Below the pieces are notes generated by a model. It did no database searches. It was not told where the DNA came from and saw nothing but the letters and a program-made list of their open reading frames with translations. Shown here one piece after another: positions 43,726 through 52,619 of a stretch of 64,000 nt of DNA; position 1 is the stretch's first letter; each line of letters begins with the position of its first letter. The stretch is from Polyangiaceae bacterium. GTDB lineage: Bacteria > Myxococcota_A > Polyangia > Polyangiales > Polyangiaceae. The stretch is taken from assembly GCA_020633235.1 (NCBI GenBank), contig JACKEA010000005.1, positions 372,001-436,000 of the forward strand, in the 5' to 3' direction. Made by a program: the position numbers and the translations under genes.

Positions 43726-44582
43726 GCCGCGCTCCGTGCGGCGGGCGCCAGCACTTCACGCGCGAAGTCGTCGATGGACCGCGGCGCGTGCCCCGTGATG
43801 CGCTGCACGTTCTCGGTCACGAAGTCGCCGAAGCCGCGCGCGTACGCGGCGCAGTAGTCCCGCAGGATCCCCGCGGTCCAGTCGTCGGCGCCGAAGCTCC
43901 GCACCGTCTCGGCCACCGCCTCCGGCGGCACCGGGACGTAGCCCACCTCGCGACCCAGGGCGCGCCCCACGGCAGCAGCCACGGCGTGGTAGTCGACGCT
44001 CGCGGGGCCCGTGAGCTCGAAGGTGCCGCCGTCGAAGGTGTCCGTAGTGGCCGCGACGACGGCCGCGTCCGATACGTCACGCGTGTCGACCAGGCCGAGC
44101 TTGCCGTCGCCCACCCCGAAGAAGATCTTGCCTTGCGCGAGGATCGTGGGCAGCGCCATGAACAGGTTCTGCATGAAGAAGTGCGGGCGCAGGATCACGG
44201 TCGTGAGCTTGGTTGCCGCGAGCTTCGCTTCCGTACGTCCGTGCTGCCGGGTGTTGTCGGTGGGCCCGTCGGGATCTGCCTTGAGCGCCGAGATGCGCAC
44301 GAGCTTCCGAACCCCGGCCGCTTCTGCCGCGTCGATCGCGCGGGCCGCTTGTTCGTCGGCCCGAGCATTGGCCGGCGTGATCAAGACGACGGTGTCCTTG
44401 CCCGCGAAGGCCCGACCCAAGGAATCGGCGTCCTCGAAGGAGCCCGTCAGGACCTCGGCGCCACCAGGCGCCGAAGCCGGATTTCGAGTGAGCAGCGCCG
44501 GGGAGGCGCCGCGGTCGATGAGTCCTTCCACCACCCGGCGACCAATGGTCCCAGTGGCTCCCGTTACGATGATGTTTGCCAT
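43722..44582 (-). CDS. NmrA-like NAD(P)-binding oxidoreductase
   Basis: 286 aa from ATG 44582. Extended SDR fold: IIVTGATGTIGRRVVEGLID (GxxGxxG), AGKDTVVLITPANARADEQ, VRKLVRISALKAD, TVILRPHFFMQNLF, GLVDTRDVSDAAVVA. The usual YxxxK is replaced, typical of NmrA/QOR2-like NADPH-sensing or quinone reductases. Divergent, 45 bp, from the LysR at 44628. Confidence 0.88.
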   Translation of the reverse strand: MANIIVTGATGTIGRRVVEGLIDRGASPALLTRNPASAPGGAEVLTGSFEDADSLGRAFAGKDTVVLITPANARADEQAARAIDAAEAAGVRKLVRISALKADPDGPTDNTRQHGRTEAKLAATKLTTVILRPHFFMQNLFMALPTILAQGKIFFGVGDGKLGLVDTRDVSDAAVVAATTDTFDGGTFELTGPASVDYHAVAAAVGRALGREVGYVPVPPEAVAETVRSFGADDWTAGILRDYCAAYARGFGDFVTENVQRITGHAPRSIDDFAREVLAPAARSAA

Positions 44583-44627
44583 GGCTGGAGTGTGCGGACC
44601 TTGCTCCTGTTGCACTAGTCCCAGAGA

Positions 44628-45533
44628 ATGAAAGATACTTTTGCTCTCATGGCAAAAGCGGCTCCGGACCTCAACGACGTGGCGCTGTTCGTGGATGTGG
44701 TGAAGGCGGGGAGCTTCTCCAAAGCTGCGGCCGGGCGCGGGGTGCCGGTGTCGACCGTGAGCCGACGGGTGGCGCGGCTCGAGCAGAGCTTGGGGACGCG
44801 GCTCCTCGAGCGCACCACGCGGCGGCTGAATCTCACGGACGTCGGCAAGAGCTACTTCCAGCATGCGGAGCGGGGACTCGAAGAGCTGTCGCAGGGCAGC
44901 CGGCAGGTACTGGAGCTGCACGCGCAGCCGCGCGGTCGCGTGCGCATCACGGCCGCCGTGAGTATGGGGCCGATGGTGACGGAAACGCTCCAGAGCTACT
45001 TGTTGGCCACGCCCGAGGTCAGCATCGAGATCGATCTCACGGAGCGAACCATCGACCTTGCGGGTGAGGGGTACGACATCGCGATCCGCGCCGGCAGCGT
45101 GGGCAGTGACGACGTGATTGCTCGTCAGATCTCGCAGTCAGCCCGCCAGTTGTTCGCGAGCGCGGCGTACCTCGAGCGCAAGGGTCGACCGAAGCGCCTC
45201 TCGGACTTGCCCAAGCACGATCTCATCGCGCTGCGTACCACCGAGACCGGTGCCTCGTGGGAGCTCTTCGACCGGCGCGGCAAGAAGCATCGGGTGGGGT
45301 TCCAGCCTCGCCTGACGGTGAACGAGATGATGGCCTCGCGGCACGCTGCCATCGCGGGGATCGGCATTGCGCTGTTGCCGGCCGCGGAGAAGCGGGCAGG
45401 GCTCGAACGAGTGCTCCCCGGCTTTTCGGGATCCGTCGGCGGCCTGTGGCTGGTGTACCCGGCCGAGCGAACCCTGACGGCCGCCGTGCGCTCCTGTGTG
45501 GACCACCTGCGCGTCGCGTTGGCCACGGGTTGA
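44628..45533 (+). CDS. LysR-family transcriptional regulator
   Basis: 301 aa. HTH at the N-terminus (VDVVKAGSFSKAAAGRGVPV, VARLEQSLGTRLLERTTRRL) and a substrate-binding domain (VRITAAVSMGPMVTETLQSY, IDLAGEGYDIAIRAGSVG) of the CrgA/DmlR subgroup. Regulates probably the divergent NmrA-like operon. Alternative start at ATG 44649. Confidence 0.9.
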   Translation: MKDTFALMAKAAPDLNDVALFVDVVKAGSFSKAAAGRGVPVSTVSRRVARLEQSLGTRLLERTTRRLNLTDVGKSYFQHAERGLEELSQGSRQVLELHAQPRGRVRITAAVSMGPMVTETLQSYLLATPEVSIEIDLTERTIDLAGEGYDIAIRAGSVGSDDVIARQISQSARQLFASAAYLERKGRPKRLSDLPKHDLIALRTTETGASWELFDRRGKKHRVGFQPRLTVNEMMASRHAAIAGIGIALLPAAEKRAGLERVLPGFSGSVGGLWLVYPAERTLTAAVRSCVDHLRVALATG

Positions 45534-45677
45534 TCTTGGACCCTCGAGTCCAGCCCTTGGAGGATCTGGTCCCACTCCGGTCGCAGCGTATTCCACAGGA
45601 AAGGCGCGCTTTTCGCTGGCAGATTTGTTGCAGCCGAAGCCTCCCGTACCGCCGACGCGGCGGATCACTGGAGGTCC

Positions 45678-47381
45678 ATGAAGCACGTATCGAGCATCCT
45701 GCGCGTCTTCTTCTACGCGCTCATCACGACTCTTGGCATCGCTTGCAGCAGTGAGGACGACGCGGCCCAGGGCCCTTCGAGCCAGCCACAGGACCAAGTC
45801 CAGGCCACCATTGGTGCGCAGGGCGGGGAGCTGACGTCGGCGGATGGGCGTCTCACGCTGCGCCTGCCGCCGGGGGCGGTCGCGAAGGACACGCTCATTG
45901 GCATCGCACCCGCAGAGGACGACAGCGGCTTCGCCCCAGGGCTCGCGTACCAGCTCACGCCCGACGGCCTGGCGCTCGAAAAGCCGGGGACGCTGACGTT
46001 GACGTACACCCAGGCGTTCGCGGAGGGCGATGTGGTGCTCGGGCGCCGCCTCACGCCCGACATGTTCGAGGTGTGGCCCACCAGTCACAAGGTGGGCGAT
46101 CTCGATGTGGAAGCGGACATCGATCACTTCAGCACGCACGGCGCGATCCTACCGCCGAGCCTGCAAGACCTGCCGGTGCCGCTGAAGGTCGCCCCCGACG
46201 GAAGCTCGGTCAAGATCGATCGCACCGACGCCTTCCGGCCCGTGGAGCGCGCGGTGAACCGTGACTTCTCCGTGGCCGACAGCGAGTTTTCGCCGCGCTT
46301 CCCCCCGGCCCCCGGGATCGAGCTCCCGCAAAAGGTGACGGACTACCTGGGCGGCACCGAGACGGCGTGCACGTTGAACGGCGTGAACCACTGGCCCTGC
46401 GGCGCGATGTACTGGTACCGCTTCAAGTACAGCCGCTTCGCGAGTCGCGTGGCCTACTTCGCGCCGCCCGGAGCCCTGCAAGACTTCGAGGTCAAGGAAG
46501 ACGGTCCGGGCGCGCTGAAGCTCAGCTGGACCGCGGGCGACGCCGCCGACGGCAATGCCGTCGTCGAGCGGCTGGATGCGGGCGGCTGGCAGGTCTTGGC
46601 GGAGCTGCCGTATCCGGCGTCCGGCTACAAGGACGTGGGGCTGACCAAGGCCGGGTTCTACAACTACCGCCTGCACTCCAAGACGGCGAGCGGCACGGAA
46701 GGGCCGTCGGTGTACGCCGTGGGGCAGCTGACCCAACCGACGCCCGTCGGCAGCTGCGAGATATTGGTGAACGACTTCATCAATGGCGTGTCCCCCGCGG
46801 ACGGCAAGGACTTCGTGCTCCACAGCCAGCTTCAGTTCAAGGCCAGCGCAGCGTGCACCAAGGACCTCACGTCGCCCACCCTCGACTGGTACCGGGTGCA
46901 GACGGATGGCACCAACACCAAGCAGCTCATCCTGACGGGCGACGTGGCACAGCTTCAACTTTCCGGGAAGCTCGATCTGGTGCTCGAGATCCACGACGGT
47001 GCGACCACTCAGACGGTCACCGCCAGTGTGGGGTCGACGACGCCCGCGCTGGTCTCGATCATGCAGCTGTCCAAGAACCAGCTCGCGCCCACCGACTCCC
47101 TCACGGTGGACTTCCTGGAACCGGGTGGGCTCACGCCGGTCGCGACCACGTACCCCACCAAGGTCGGCAGCATCTACCTGCAGATCTGGACGCTCGCAGG
47201 TACGCCTGCGCAGGCCGGAAGCCTGGTGGTGAGCAAGGGCACAACAGCGGGTTCCAGCATTACGCTGGATTTCTCGGGCTCACCCCTGGCTACGGGCTCC
47301 TACTTCGTTTTCGGCTGGGTGAAGGGCCCGACCGGGGACGTGGTTTCCTCCGCCCCTGCCAAGGCCTTCCAGGTGCCGTGA
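45678..47381 (+). CDS. Lipoprotein with ZU5-like and fibronectin-like domains
   Basis: 567 aa. GGAGG five bases before ATG 45678. Signal with lipobox GIAC. Residues ~40-150 have the ZU5-like pattern (IGAQGGELTSADGRLTLRLP, LAYQLTPDGLALEKPGTLTL, ADIDHFSTHGAIL). A fibronectin-III-like region follows (VKEDGPGALKLSWTAGDAAD, KDVGLTKAGFYNYRLHSKTA), then two further beta domains. No enzymatic motif. Its 3' end overlaps the convergent gene by 102 bp. Confidence 0.8.
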   Translation: MKHVSSILRVFFYALITTLGIACSSEDDAAQGPSSQPQDQVQATIGAQGGELTSADGRLTLRLPPGAVAKDTLIGIAPAEDDSGFAPGLAYQLTPDGLALEKPGTLTLTYTQAFAEGDVVLGRRLTPDMFEVWPTSHKVGDLDVEADIDHFSTHGAILPPSLQDLPVPLKVAPDGSSVKIDRTDAFRPVERAVNRDFSVADSEFSPRFPPAPGIELPQKVTDYLGGTETACTLNGVNHWPCGAMYWYRFKYSRFASRVAYFAPPGALQDFEVKEDGPGALKLSWTAGDAADGNAVVERLDAGGWQVLAELPYPASGYKDVGLTKAGFYNYRLHSKTASGTEGPSVYAVGQLTQPTPVGSCEILVNDFINGVSPADGKDFVLHSQLQFKASAACTKDLTSPTLDWYRVQTDGTNTKQLILTGDVAQLQLSGKLDLVLEIHDGATTQTVTASVGSTTPALVSIMQLSKNQLAPTDSLTVDFLEPGGLTPVATTYPTKVGSIYLQIWTLAGTPAQAGSLVVSKGTTAGSSITLDFSGSPLATGSYFVFGWVKGPTGDVVSSAPAKAFQVP

Positions 47382-48047
47382 CCGTGCGGACGGCGTGAGG
47401 CGCCCCACGATGGCGGGCGCCTCGCGGATCAGCGCGTCGTTCGTGATGGCGTCTACCATGAACAGCGCGAAGTCCACGCGGCGGGTGAGGTTGTCCGCGA
47501 GCACGGGGTCGCCCACGTGGCGGCTCCACACCGGCAGGCCCTGGCTCTCGCCCTCTTCCAGATCACTGCCCCGGACGACGGTCCAACGCGTGTCGCTCTC
47601 GAAGATCCGACGCGTCGCTTCCACCTGATCGTCGATGTCGACCACGCGAGTGAGGCGTCCGACCCAGCGGAACACCTTGACGAGGGTGGTGAGCTTTCGC
47701 GAGTACACGTCCTTGCCGTCCCGCGTGATGTGCCAACCACAGGAGAAGATCAGACGCGCGTCCGGCGGCGCGAAGTCCAGCACGGCCTGGGCCGTGCCGG
47801 AGGCATAGTGCTGCATGCCCCAGGGCACGAGCACCGTGAGCACGGCGTCCACGCCGGCCACGGCCCGGCGGATCACGTCTCGGTCGTCGGTTTGGCCGGG
47901 CACGATGGTGATGCGATCGGCGAAGGCGGCGAGCTTGTCTACGCTCTGCTCCCGGCACACCGCCACCACCTCGTACCCCCGGTCCAGGGCGTGCTGGATC
48001 ATGTACTTCCCGAGCTTTCCGGATGCGCCGACGATGCAGACTCTCAT
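47280..48047 (-). CDS. NAD(P)-binding epimerase-like protein
   Basis: 255 aa from ATG 48047. Rossmann motif VCIVGASGKLGKYMIQHALD, GVDAVLTVLVPWGMQHY, FSCGWHITRDGKDVY, TVVRGSDLEE. Atypical SDR, NAD(P)H-binding family. The last ~30 residues (after EAPAIVGR) are antisense to the 3' end of the convergent lipoprotein gene and are probably a late read-through tail. Divergent from the LysR at 48137, its likely regulator. Confidence 0.85.
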   Translation of the reverse strand: MRVCIVGASGKLGKYMIQHALDRGYEVVAVCREQSVDKLAAFADRITIVPGQTDDRDVIRRAVAGVDAVLTVLVPWGMQHYASGTAQAVLDFAPPDARLIFSCGWHITRDGKDVYSRKLTTLVKVFRWVGRLTRVVDIDDQVEATRRIFESDTRWTVVRGSDLEEGESQGLPVWSRHVGDPVLADNLTRRVDFALFMVDAITNDALIREAPAIVGRLTPSARSRHLEGLGRGGGNHVPGRALHPAENEVGARSQG

Positions 48048-48136
48048 GGGGGTTTCTCCTCTCGACCCCCTTGTTGTAGCCATGCATTTGTGTCGCGCCC
48101 ATTCCCATAGTTGGCATACCTGCTATGCATTGGTGC

Positions 48137-49033
48137 ATGGACTGGACCCCCGTGGGCTTCGACTGGAATCGCGCTCGAGCTTTCTTGGTGACCGCGGAAG
48201 AGGGCTCCTTCTCTGCGGCGGCGCGGGCTCTTGGGCAGGCGCAGCCCACGCTGGGCCGCCAGATCGCAGCGCTGGAGCAGGAGCTCGGCGTGAGCTTGTT
48301 CCAGCGCGTGGGCAATGCCCTCGAGCTCACCCCGACGGGGCTCGAGCTCTTGGAGCACGTGCGCACCATGAGCGAGGCGGCGGGTCGCATCTCGCTTTCC
48401 GCAGCCGGCAAGTCGATGGACATCGACGGCGTCGTCACCTTGGCGGCGAGCGAAGCGATCTCCGCCTACCTGTTGCCGCCCATCGTGAAGGCCCTCCGCG
48501 CGGCGCATCCCGGCATCGAGGTGGAGATCGTCGCCTCCAACGCCACCACTGATCTGCGGCGTCGGGAGGCGGACATCGCCCTCCGGAACTTCCGCCCCAC
48601 GGATCCGGAGCTCTTCGCCAAGAAGCTCAAGGACCACCGCGCGTGGCTGTACGCCACGCCGGAGTACTTGGCCAGCATCGGCAATCCGAAGAGCCTCGCG
48701 GCGCTGTCGGCCCGCGCCGAGGTGCTGGCCTTCGATCGCAAGAAGACGTTCCAGGACGCCCTCAACGGCATCGGCTTCTCCTTTGGCGCGGAGAGCTTTC
48801 CGATCCGCACCGAGAATCACCTGGTGCAGTGGGAGCTGGCCAAGAGCGGCGCCGGCCTGTGCGTCATGATGGAAGAGGTCGGCGACCGCGAGCCGAAGGT
48901 ACGCCGCGTTCTGCCGAAAAAGGCGCCGTGCTTCCCGTTTCCGAGCTGGCTCACGAGTCACCGCGAGCTCGCCACCAGCCGCAGGATCCGCGTCGTCTAC
49001 GACTTCGTCGCGAGCGCCTTCGTCGCGCTGTGA
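48137..49033 (+). CDS. LysR-family transcriptional regulator
   Basis: 298 aa from ATG 48137 (ATG 48125 is also possible). HTH: FLVTAEEGSFSAAARALGQA, LGRQIAALEQELGVSLFQRV. Binding domain: VVTLAASEAISAYLLPPIVK, RREADIALRNFRPTDPELFA. Divergent, ~90 bp, from the NAD(P)-binding protein; ATGCATT is repeated in the shared region (48081 and 48124), possibly part of the operator. Stop directly precedes a paired dispersed element. Confidence 0.9.
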   Translation: MDWTPVGFDWNRARAFLVTAEEGSFSAAARALGQAQPTLGRQIAALEQELGVSLFQRVGNALELTPTGLELLEHVRTMSEAAGRISLSAAGKSMDIDGVVTLAASEAISAYLLPPIVKALRAAHPGIEVEIVASNATTDLRRREADIALRNFRPTDPELFAKKLKDHRAWLYATPEYLASIGNPKSLAALSARAEVLAFDRKKTFQDALNGIGFSFGAESFPIRTENHLVQWELAKSGAGLCVMMEEVGDREPKVRRVLPKKAPCFPFPSWLTSHRELATSRRIRVVYDFVASAFVAL

Positions 49034-49089
49034 CCGCGGCGGACCAACAACAAATGAATTGGGACGATTCTCTTGTTGGCTCGCCGCGG
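49034..49089. terminator. Bidirectional hairpin from paired dispersed elements (copies 9a/9b)
   Basis: Arms CCGCGGCGGACCAACAA (49034-49050) and TTGTTGGCTCGCCGCGG (49073-49089) pair at 15 of 17 positions around a 22-nt loop. It starts one base after the LysR stop (49033) and ends 6 bp before the stop of the convergent MepA gene (49095). A long stem between convergent stops fits a bidirectional terminator. Confidence 0.8.
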
Positions 49090-49094
49090 AAACG

Positions 49095-50288
49095 TCAGTT
49101 CTTGGCGCTCTCGGATTTGGGCCGGGGCGGATGCGGCGGTAGGCGTCGCGGCGGCACCACCACGCGGGGCGGCGCGCTCACGCCACCCTTGCGCGGGATC
49201 TTGTACTCGTGCTTGGCCACGATGACGGTGTTCTTCAGGTGATTGGCCTGCTGGATCTCGCGCACCGAGACGCCGTACTTCCTCGCCAGCATGCCCAGGG
49301 TCTCGCCCTTCTTCACCTTGTGCGTGATGTAGTAGACGGGCGGCTTGATGCGATCGAGAGCGAGCAGCGCGCGGTGCGCGCGACGGGCCGTCTCTTGGGC
49401 GATGGGATTGAAGAAGCGAATGTGCAGGTGCGTGGCGTGGCCCTTGGCGTACACGATGAGCGGCCGGAACTTGCCGGGGACGCCCTTGAACAGGCCTTCT
49501 ACCCAGGCCGGGTCTTCCCCGATGCCCAGGGCATACTCCTTGAGCATGTTCTGCACGGAGTAGTCCGCGAGGATGAGCTGCACGTCCGTGTGCGTGATCA
49601 GCGCCCGGACGAAGGCCCAGGTGCGAGCGCGGTCGAGGTTCTTGGTCGTGGCGCGGGCGTACCAGTGCGTGGAGTCCGGGTCGTCGTAGTAGAAGCTGAT
49701 GTCCACGTCGCGGCCGGATTGATGACTGATGTGGGGGCTCAGGTGACCGCCGTGGCGCGCGCTGATGTGACCGACGAACAGCGGATGCGAGTCGGGGAAC
49801 TGCTTGCGCACCACACCGATGGCTTCTGTCAGGTAGTCGACGGTCTCCTGGGTGCCCCACTCGTGGGCGGCATCCACGCGCTGCCAGGCGTCGCTCTCGG
49901 GCAGCTGCACGCCGTTGATGAGGGCGCCGGCGCCGGGGCGCCCCACGGACATGGAGCCGAGGACGCTCGCATCTTCCCGGAGCTGCTTCTCGATGTCCGC
50001 CTCGCTCCAGCCTTCCAGGGGGTGCGGCTTGGGGGGCGCGGACAGCGGCGGGGGCACGTCGTCGAGGGGCTCGCCATCGTCCACCGGCTCGTCTTCGGCA
50101 CCGGCATAGCCTTCCGTTGCTTGGGGCTCGGCCACGGGAGGCGAGGGCAACGCGCTGGGGGCGGCCAGCGGCGCGCTCGTCAGCACGGGCGGCGGTGGAA
50201 ACGCCACGGGACGTGCGGGCGACGAAGCCGGCTCGCGAGCGCAGGCCACGAAGCACGCAGCCAACGCACAGCCCAAGGCAGCGCGCAT
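49095..50288 (-). CDS. MepA-type (M74) murein endopeptidase with LysM, lipoprotein
   Basis: 397 aa. Lipobox FVAC, Pro-rich spacer, then M74 domain: GHISARHGGHLSPH, SHQSGRDVDISFYY (zinc-binding His and Asp), and GHATHLHIRFFNPI (third His and second His). The C-terminal LysM (YYITHKVKKGETLGMLARKY, IQQANHLKNTVIVAKHEY) binds peptidoglycan. Cleaves D-Ala-meso-DAP crosslinks in the known enzymes. The LysM addition suggests anchoring to the cell wall. Confidence 0.92.
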   Translation of the reverse strand: MRAALGCALAACFVACAREPASSPARPVAFPPPPVLTSAPLAAPSALPSPPVAEPQATEGYAGAEDEPVDDGEPLDDVPPPLSAPPKPHPLEGWSEADIEKQLREDASVLGSMSVGRPGAGALINGVQLPESDAWQRVDAAHEWGTQETVDYLTEAIGVVRKQFPDSHPLFVGHISARHGGHLSPHISHQSGRDVDISFYYDDPDSTHWYARATTKNLDRARTWAFVRALITHTDVQLILADYSVQNMLKEYALGIGEDPAWVEGLFKGVPGKFRPLIVYAKGHATHLHIRFFNPIAQETARRAHRALLALDRIKPPVYYITHKVKKGETLGMLARKYGVSVREIQQANHLKNTVIVAKHEYKIPRKGGVSAPPRVVVPPRRLPPHPPRPKSESAKN

Positions 50289-50345
50289 GGGGTCACCCTA
50301 TAGCGTCTCGACGGCGGCCGGGCCAGTCCGTAGGCTCTCGGCCCC

Positions 50346-50963
50346 GTGTCCTGGTTCGTCGCCACCATCTACGACCGCTTCATGGCGGAGAGTGAACGCG
50401 CCTGTTTGGCCGCCTGGCGTCACGCGCTGCTCGGAGAGTTGACCGGCAGCGTGATCGAGATTGGCGCCGGCACCGGGCGCAATCTGGATCACTACCCGCT
50501 GGGGCTCGAGCGGCTGGTGCTCGCCGAGCCGGATCGCCACATGCGTTCGCGCCTGCGGGCGCTGTCCACGGAGCACGAGCACCCCGCGGAGGTGATCGCC
50601 GCGCCGGCCCAGGCGCTGCCGGTCGACAGCGAGAGCTTCGACGTCGTGGTGTGCACCTTGGTGCTGTGCTCCGTCGCGGACGTGGACGCCACCCTGGCGG
50701 AAGCGCGGCGCGTGCTCAAGCCGGGTGGGCGCTTCGTGTTCATCGAGCACGTGGCGGCGGAGGGGGGCTCGCGTCTCGCGTGGCAGCGGCGGGTGGAGCC
50801 GGTGTGGAAACGCATCGCCGACGGTTGCCACCTGACGCGGCGCACGGGCGAGTCGCTCGAACGGGCCGGCTTCGAGCTCTCCGACGTGAAGCGCGAGAGC
50901 ATGCGCAAGGCGCTGTCCATCGTGCGGCCCACCTTGCGTGGCGTCGCCCGGAAGAAGCCGTGA
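50346..50963 (+). CDS. Class I SAM-dependent methyltransferase
   Basis: 205 aa, GTG start. Motif I VIEIGAGTGRNLDHY, acidic motif II VLAEPDRHMR, motif post-II SFDVVVCTLVLCSV, motif III LKPGGRFVFIEHVAAEG. Resembles UbiE/METTL7 type with an N-terminal amphipathic helix. Acceptor unknown. Divergent, 57 bp, from the MepA gene; followed by 12 bp by the TPR/PEGA protein, so possibly an operon. Confidence 0.88.
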   Translation: MSWFVATIYDRFMAESERACLAAWRHALLGELTGSVIEIGAGTGRNLDHYPLGLERLVLAEPDRHMRSRLRALSTEHEHPAEVIAAPAQALPVDSESFDVVVCTLVLCSVADVDATLAEARRVLKPGGRFVFIEHVAAEGGSRLAWQRRVEPVWKRIADGCHLTRRTGESLERAGFELSDVKRESMRKALSIVRPTLRGVARKKP

Positions 50964-50975
50964 TACGCTGACGGC

Positions 50976-51914
50976 ATGCGTTGGGTCTGGGCGCTCGGCT
51001 TGGTGCTTCTGTTTTCGAGCGCCGCCCGGGCCCAAGACGAGACGCCGGATCCCTATCAAAGCGCCTACGACGCGGCGTCCGGCCTCGCGGCAGAGGGCAA
51101 GTGGAAGGAAGCGGCGGAGGGCTTTCGTCAGGCCGTCAGGCTGCGCCCGACGGCCGTGGGCCTGTTCAACCTGGCTCAGGCCGAGCGCAACGCGGGTCAG
51201 CTGACGGAAGCGCGACGGGACTTCGAGCGCGCGCAGGCCAGCGCGCGGGACGAGGGCGCGACGGACGTGGAGCACTTGGCGGCTTCGGCCCTCGCGGCCC
51301 TCGAGCAGCAGATCCCGAAGCTCCGGGTACGCGCGCCGGAGGGCGCCACGGTGACCTTGGACGGCGAGGAGGTGGACGCGTCGCGCAGCGTCGAGCTCAC
51401 GACCGGCTCGCATCGCGTGGAGGTGCGCGTCGCGGGCAAGCCGCCCTTCGTGCGGGAGGTCACGGCGCGGAGCGGACAGACCGTCGAGGTAGTGGCGCGC
51501 TTCCCGAAGCCGATACCGTCGCCCGAGCCCAAGGTCGCCCCGCCACCGCCACCGCGCACCGTGAGCTCCGCGGGGCCTCCCACCGGAGCGGTGATCAGCC
51601 TGGGCGTGGGGGCCGCGGCCATGGTCGCCGGCGTCGTGTTCCACTTGCGACGCAACGAGAAGCTGTCGGACGCCGCGGCGGATTGCATTCGGCAGGGCAA
51701 CGGATGGTCGTGCCCTCCGGCGCTGGAGCACGATCCGGCACACCAGGAAGCCAAAGATCAGGCGAGCTCGGCGGAGCTGGCGCGCAACGTGCTCTTCGGC
51801 GTGGGCGCCGCCGCTGCGCTCACCGGCGGCGTGTGGTGGGCGCTCTCTTCCGGCAAGGAGCGCACGCAGGTGGCCATCACGCCCACTTCCGCCCGGCTCC
51901 GCATGGCGTTCTGA
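50976..51914 (+). CDS. Exported TPR-PEGA protein with C-terminal membrane segments
   Basis: 312 aa. Signal WVWALGLVLLFSSAARA. TPR-like repeats ~30-105 (SAYDAASGLAAEGKWKEAAE, RPTAVGLFNLAQAERNAGQL). PEGA-like domain ~120-170 (RVRAPEGATVTLDGEEVD, HRVEVRVAGKPPFVREV). Pro-rich spacer and two helices (PTGAVISLGVGAAAMVAGVV, NVLFGVGAAAALTGGVWWAL). A common myxobacterial type; function unknown. Confidence 0.82.
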   Translation: MRWVWALGLVLLFSSAARAQDETPDPYQSAYDAASGLAAEGKWKEAAEGFRQAVRLRPTAVGLFNLAQAERNAGQLTEARRDFERAQASARDEGATDVEHLAASALAALEQQIPKLRVRAPEGATVTLDGEEVDASRSVELTTGSHRVEVRVAGKPPFVREVTARSGQTVEVVARFPKPIPSPEPKVAPPPPPRTVSSAGPPTGAVISLGVGAAAMVAGVVFHLRRNEKLSDAAADCIRQGNGWSCPPALEHDPAHQEAKDQASSAELARNVLFGVGAAAALTGGVWWALSSGKERTQVAITPTSARLRMAF

Positions 51915-51956
51915 CGCGGCGCTTTACTTCCGCGGCTCCGGCCCTAGGCTCGGAGG

Positions 51957-52619
51957 ATGCCGCATTACAAGCTCGTCAGCTTCGATCTGTGCCCCTTCGT
52001 CCAGCGCAGCGTGATCACGCTCAACGAAAAGAACGTGAAGTTCGACATCGAGTACATCGATCTGGCGAACAAGCCGGAGTGGTTCTTGGCCATCTCCCCG
52101 CTGGGCAAGGTGCCGGTGTTGGTGGTCGACGAAAAGAAGGTGCTGTTCGAGTCGGCGGTGATCAACGAGTACCTGGACGAGGTCACCGAGGGACGCATGC
52201 TGCCCGAGGACCCGCTGGAGCGCGCGTACGGCCGCGCTTGGATCGAGTTCTCGTCCAACTTGGTGATGGACGCCTATCGCATGCAGATGGCGAAGGACGA
52301 AGCGGGCGCCAAGGAGCACCTGGCCAAGGTGCGTGACAAGCTCGGGAAGCTCGAAGCGATGCTCCCGGACGAGGGTCCGTACTTTTACGGCAAGGAGCTC
52401 TCGCTGGTGGATTCTTCCGCGGCTCCGGCGCTGCAGCGGCTCTCGTGGTGCGAGAAGCTCCGCCCGGAGCTGACCGTCTTCGACGGCTTCGAGAAGGTCA
52501 CGCGCTGGCGCGATGCGCTCTTGGCGCGGGAGTCCGTGAAGCGATCCACGGTGGCCGACATCGAGGATCGCTTCCACGCCTACGTGAAGCGCGGCGAAGC
52601 GTGGCTCGCTAACGGATGA
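51957..52619 (+). CDS. Glutathione S-transferase family protein
   Basis: 220 aa. N-terminal thioredoxin-like domain: KLVSFDLCPFVQRSVITLNE (CPFV in place of Ser/Tyr site, omega/DHAR-like), NKPEWFLAISPLGKVPVLVV with cis-Pro, LFESAVINEYLDE. Helical C-terminal domain with DGFEKVTRWRDALLARESVK. Cys suggests glutathionyl-mixed-disulphide activity. Overlaps the convergent kinase by 11 bp. Confidence 0.9.
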   Translation: MPHYKLVSFDLCPFVQRSVITLNEKNVKFDIEYIDLANKPEWFLAISPLGKVPVLVVDEKKVLFESAVINEYLDEVTEGRMLPEDPLERAYGRAWIEFSSNLVMDAYRMQMAKDEAGAKEHLAKVRDKLGKLEAMLPDEGPYFYGKELSLVDSSAAPALQRLSWCEKLRPELTVFDGFEKVTRWRDALLARESVKRSTVADIEDRFHAYVKRGEAWLANG

